Assembly (NCBI GenBank): GCA_964590495.1
Contig: CAZPWQ010000166.1
Coordinates: 1 to 6,255 of the forward strand
Origin: CAZPWQ01 sp964590495
GTDB taxonomy: Bacteria > Bacteroidota > Rhodothermia > Balneolales > Balneolaceae
DNA: 6,255 nucleotides
Direction of reading: 5' to 3'
Below the pieces are notes generated by a model. That model ran no database searches. It saw only the letters and a list, made by a program, of their open reading frames with translations, and was not told the DNA's origin. This document shows positions 6,060 to 6,255 of the stretch, piece after piece. Each line of letters begins with the position of its first letter. Positions within the stretch are counted from its first letter, which is position 1. The position numbers were made by a program, and so were the translations under genes.

Positions 6060-6255
6060 GCTAAATGCCTCCGGCCTTTGAATCGTTGGAGGGAACAGGC
6101 ACAGGGAGGTGCGCGAAGTGGATAATTTCACACCGGTGAGATCTCAGAAGCAATTGAAGAGCGTGAAGGACCTTTGAAATTATCCCGCGTGCCGACCGAA
6201 GCCGCCGACAAGGATTCATCAGCCGGCGACTTTTTTGATTACTTTTTTCGTCGTT
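6060..6255. repeat. Probable dispersed repeat element, cut by the window end
   Basis: This block has a perfect 11-bp inverted repeat (GGATAATTTCA at 6120-6130, TGAAATTATCC at 6175-6185, 44 nt apart). It encloses adjoining palindromes CACCGGTG (6131-6138) and TGAGATCTCA (6137-6146). To the left, CCTCC (6068-6072) faces GGAGG (6088-6092). To the right, ACTTTTTT occurs twice (6229-6236, 6241-6248). One plus-strand frame is open from 6126 to the end (43 codons with no ATG), and a minus-strand frame is open over about 6128-6237. Both frames open without start codons, plus dense symmetry, point to a non-coding repeat rather than a gene fragment. The translated words feel familiar from spurious short proteins in Bacteroidota genomes, which is memory, not a search. 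Confidence 0.5.

Larger units (their letters stand above)
5897..6255. other. Non-coding repeat mosaic downstream of the membrane gene
   Basis: No convincing gene lies in these 359 nt. From left to right they hold a two-copy 15-nt period repeat, a TGTAGCA/TGCTACA stem, an ATCCTGAA palindrome, and a G/C-richer block with several palindromes that reaches the window end. No clear intrinsic terminator follows the membrane gene stop at 5896. The composition of 6060-6230 is richer in G+C than the nearby intergenic DNA, which supports a separate origin for that block. Confidence 0.65.

Noticed and set aside
6065..6139. Plus-strand ATG frame of 24 codons starting MPPAFESLEG
   Set aside because: It lies across the inverted repeat block, has no ribosome site and is probably a chance frame of the repeat.
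6203..6236. CGCCG/CGGCG stem followed by six T's as an intrinsic terminator
   Set aside because: The stem is only 5 bp with a 16-nt loop, and it is over 300 nt past the nearest plus-strand stop codon; the T-run belongs to a repeated ACTTTTTT motif.

Overview
The window suggests a marine or halophilic member of the Bacteroidota/Balneolota group (for example Balneolales). This is inferred from three things. The lipoprotein joins a DUF4369-like N-terminus to a TlpA-like thioredoxin fold, a layout typical of that group. GatB lacks the Cys pairs found near the N-terminus of many GatBs. Start codons mostly follow A/T-rich stretches with no clear Shine-Dalgarno sequence. Composition is moderate in G+C, with A/T-rich gaps between genes. 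The lineage call rests on recognition, not on a search.

Positions 6-4950 hold four genes on the minus strand, transcribed in the order gatB, a lipoprotein gene, tpiA, purD. The gaps are 41 nt, a 4-nt ATGA overlap, and 30 nt, so one operon is likely. Three genes are housekeeping: GatB makes Gln-tRNA(Gln)/Asn-tRNA(Asn) by transamidation, TpiA is a glycolytic isomerase, and PurD is the second enzyme of purine synthesis. The fourth encodes a secreted lipoprotein whose thioredoxin-like domain has no cysteines, and its stop codon overlaps the tpiA start.

Positions 4951-5350 are a divergent, mostly A/T-rich intergenic region. It contains a G/C-richer block with a 15-bp imperfect inverted repeat and, separately, a tight 7-bp hairpin. 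Positions 5351-5896, on the plus strand, encode a small two-helix membrane protein of unknown function with a basic, probably cytoplasmic C-terminal domain.

Positions 5897-6255 carry no convincing gene. They look like a mosaic of short repeats: an 11-bp motif repeated with 15-bp period, a stem built from TGTAGCA/TGCTACA, the palindrome ATCCTGAA-N5-TTCAGGAT, and a G/C-richer block. That block has an 11-bp perfect inverted repeat and two ACTTTTTT repeats, and it runs off the window edge. It is open on both strands without a good start codon, which fits a dispersed non-coding repeat better than a gene. I see no tRNA, rRNA, CRISPR array, transposase or phage gene. The most unusual items are the cysteine-free thioredoxin lipoprotein and the intergenic repeats; nothing here is clearly a new multi-gene system.
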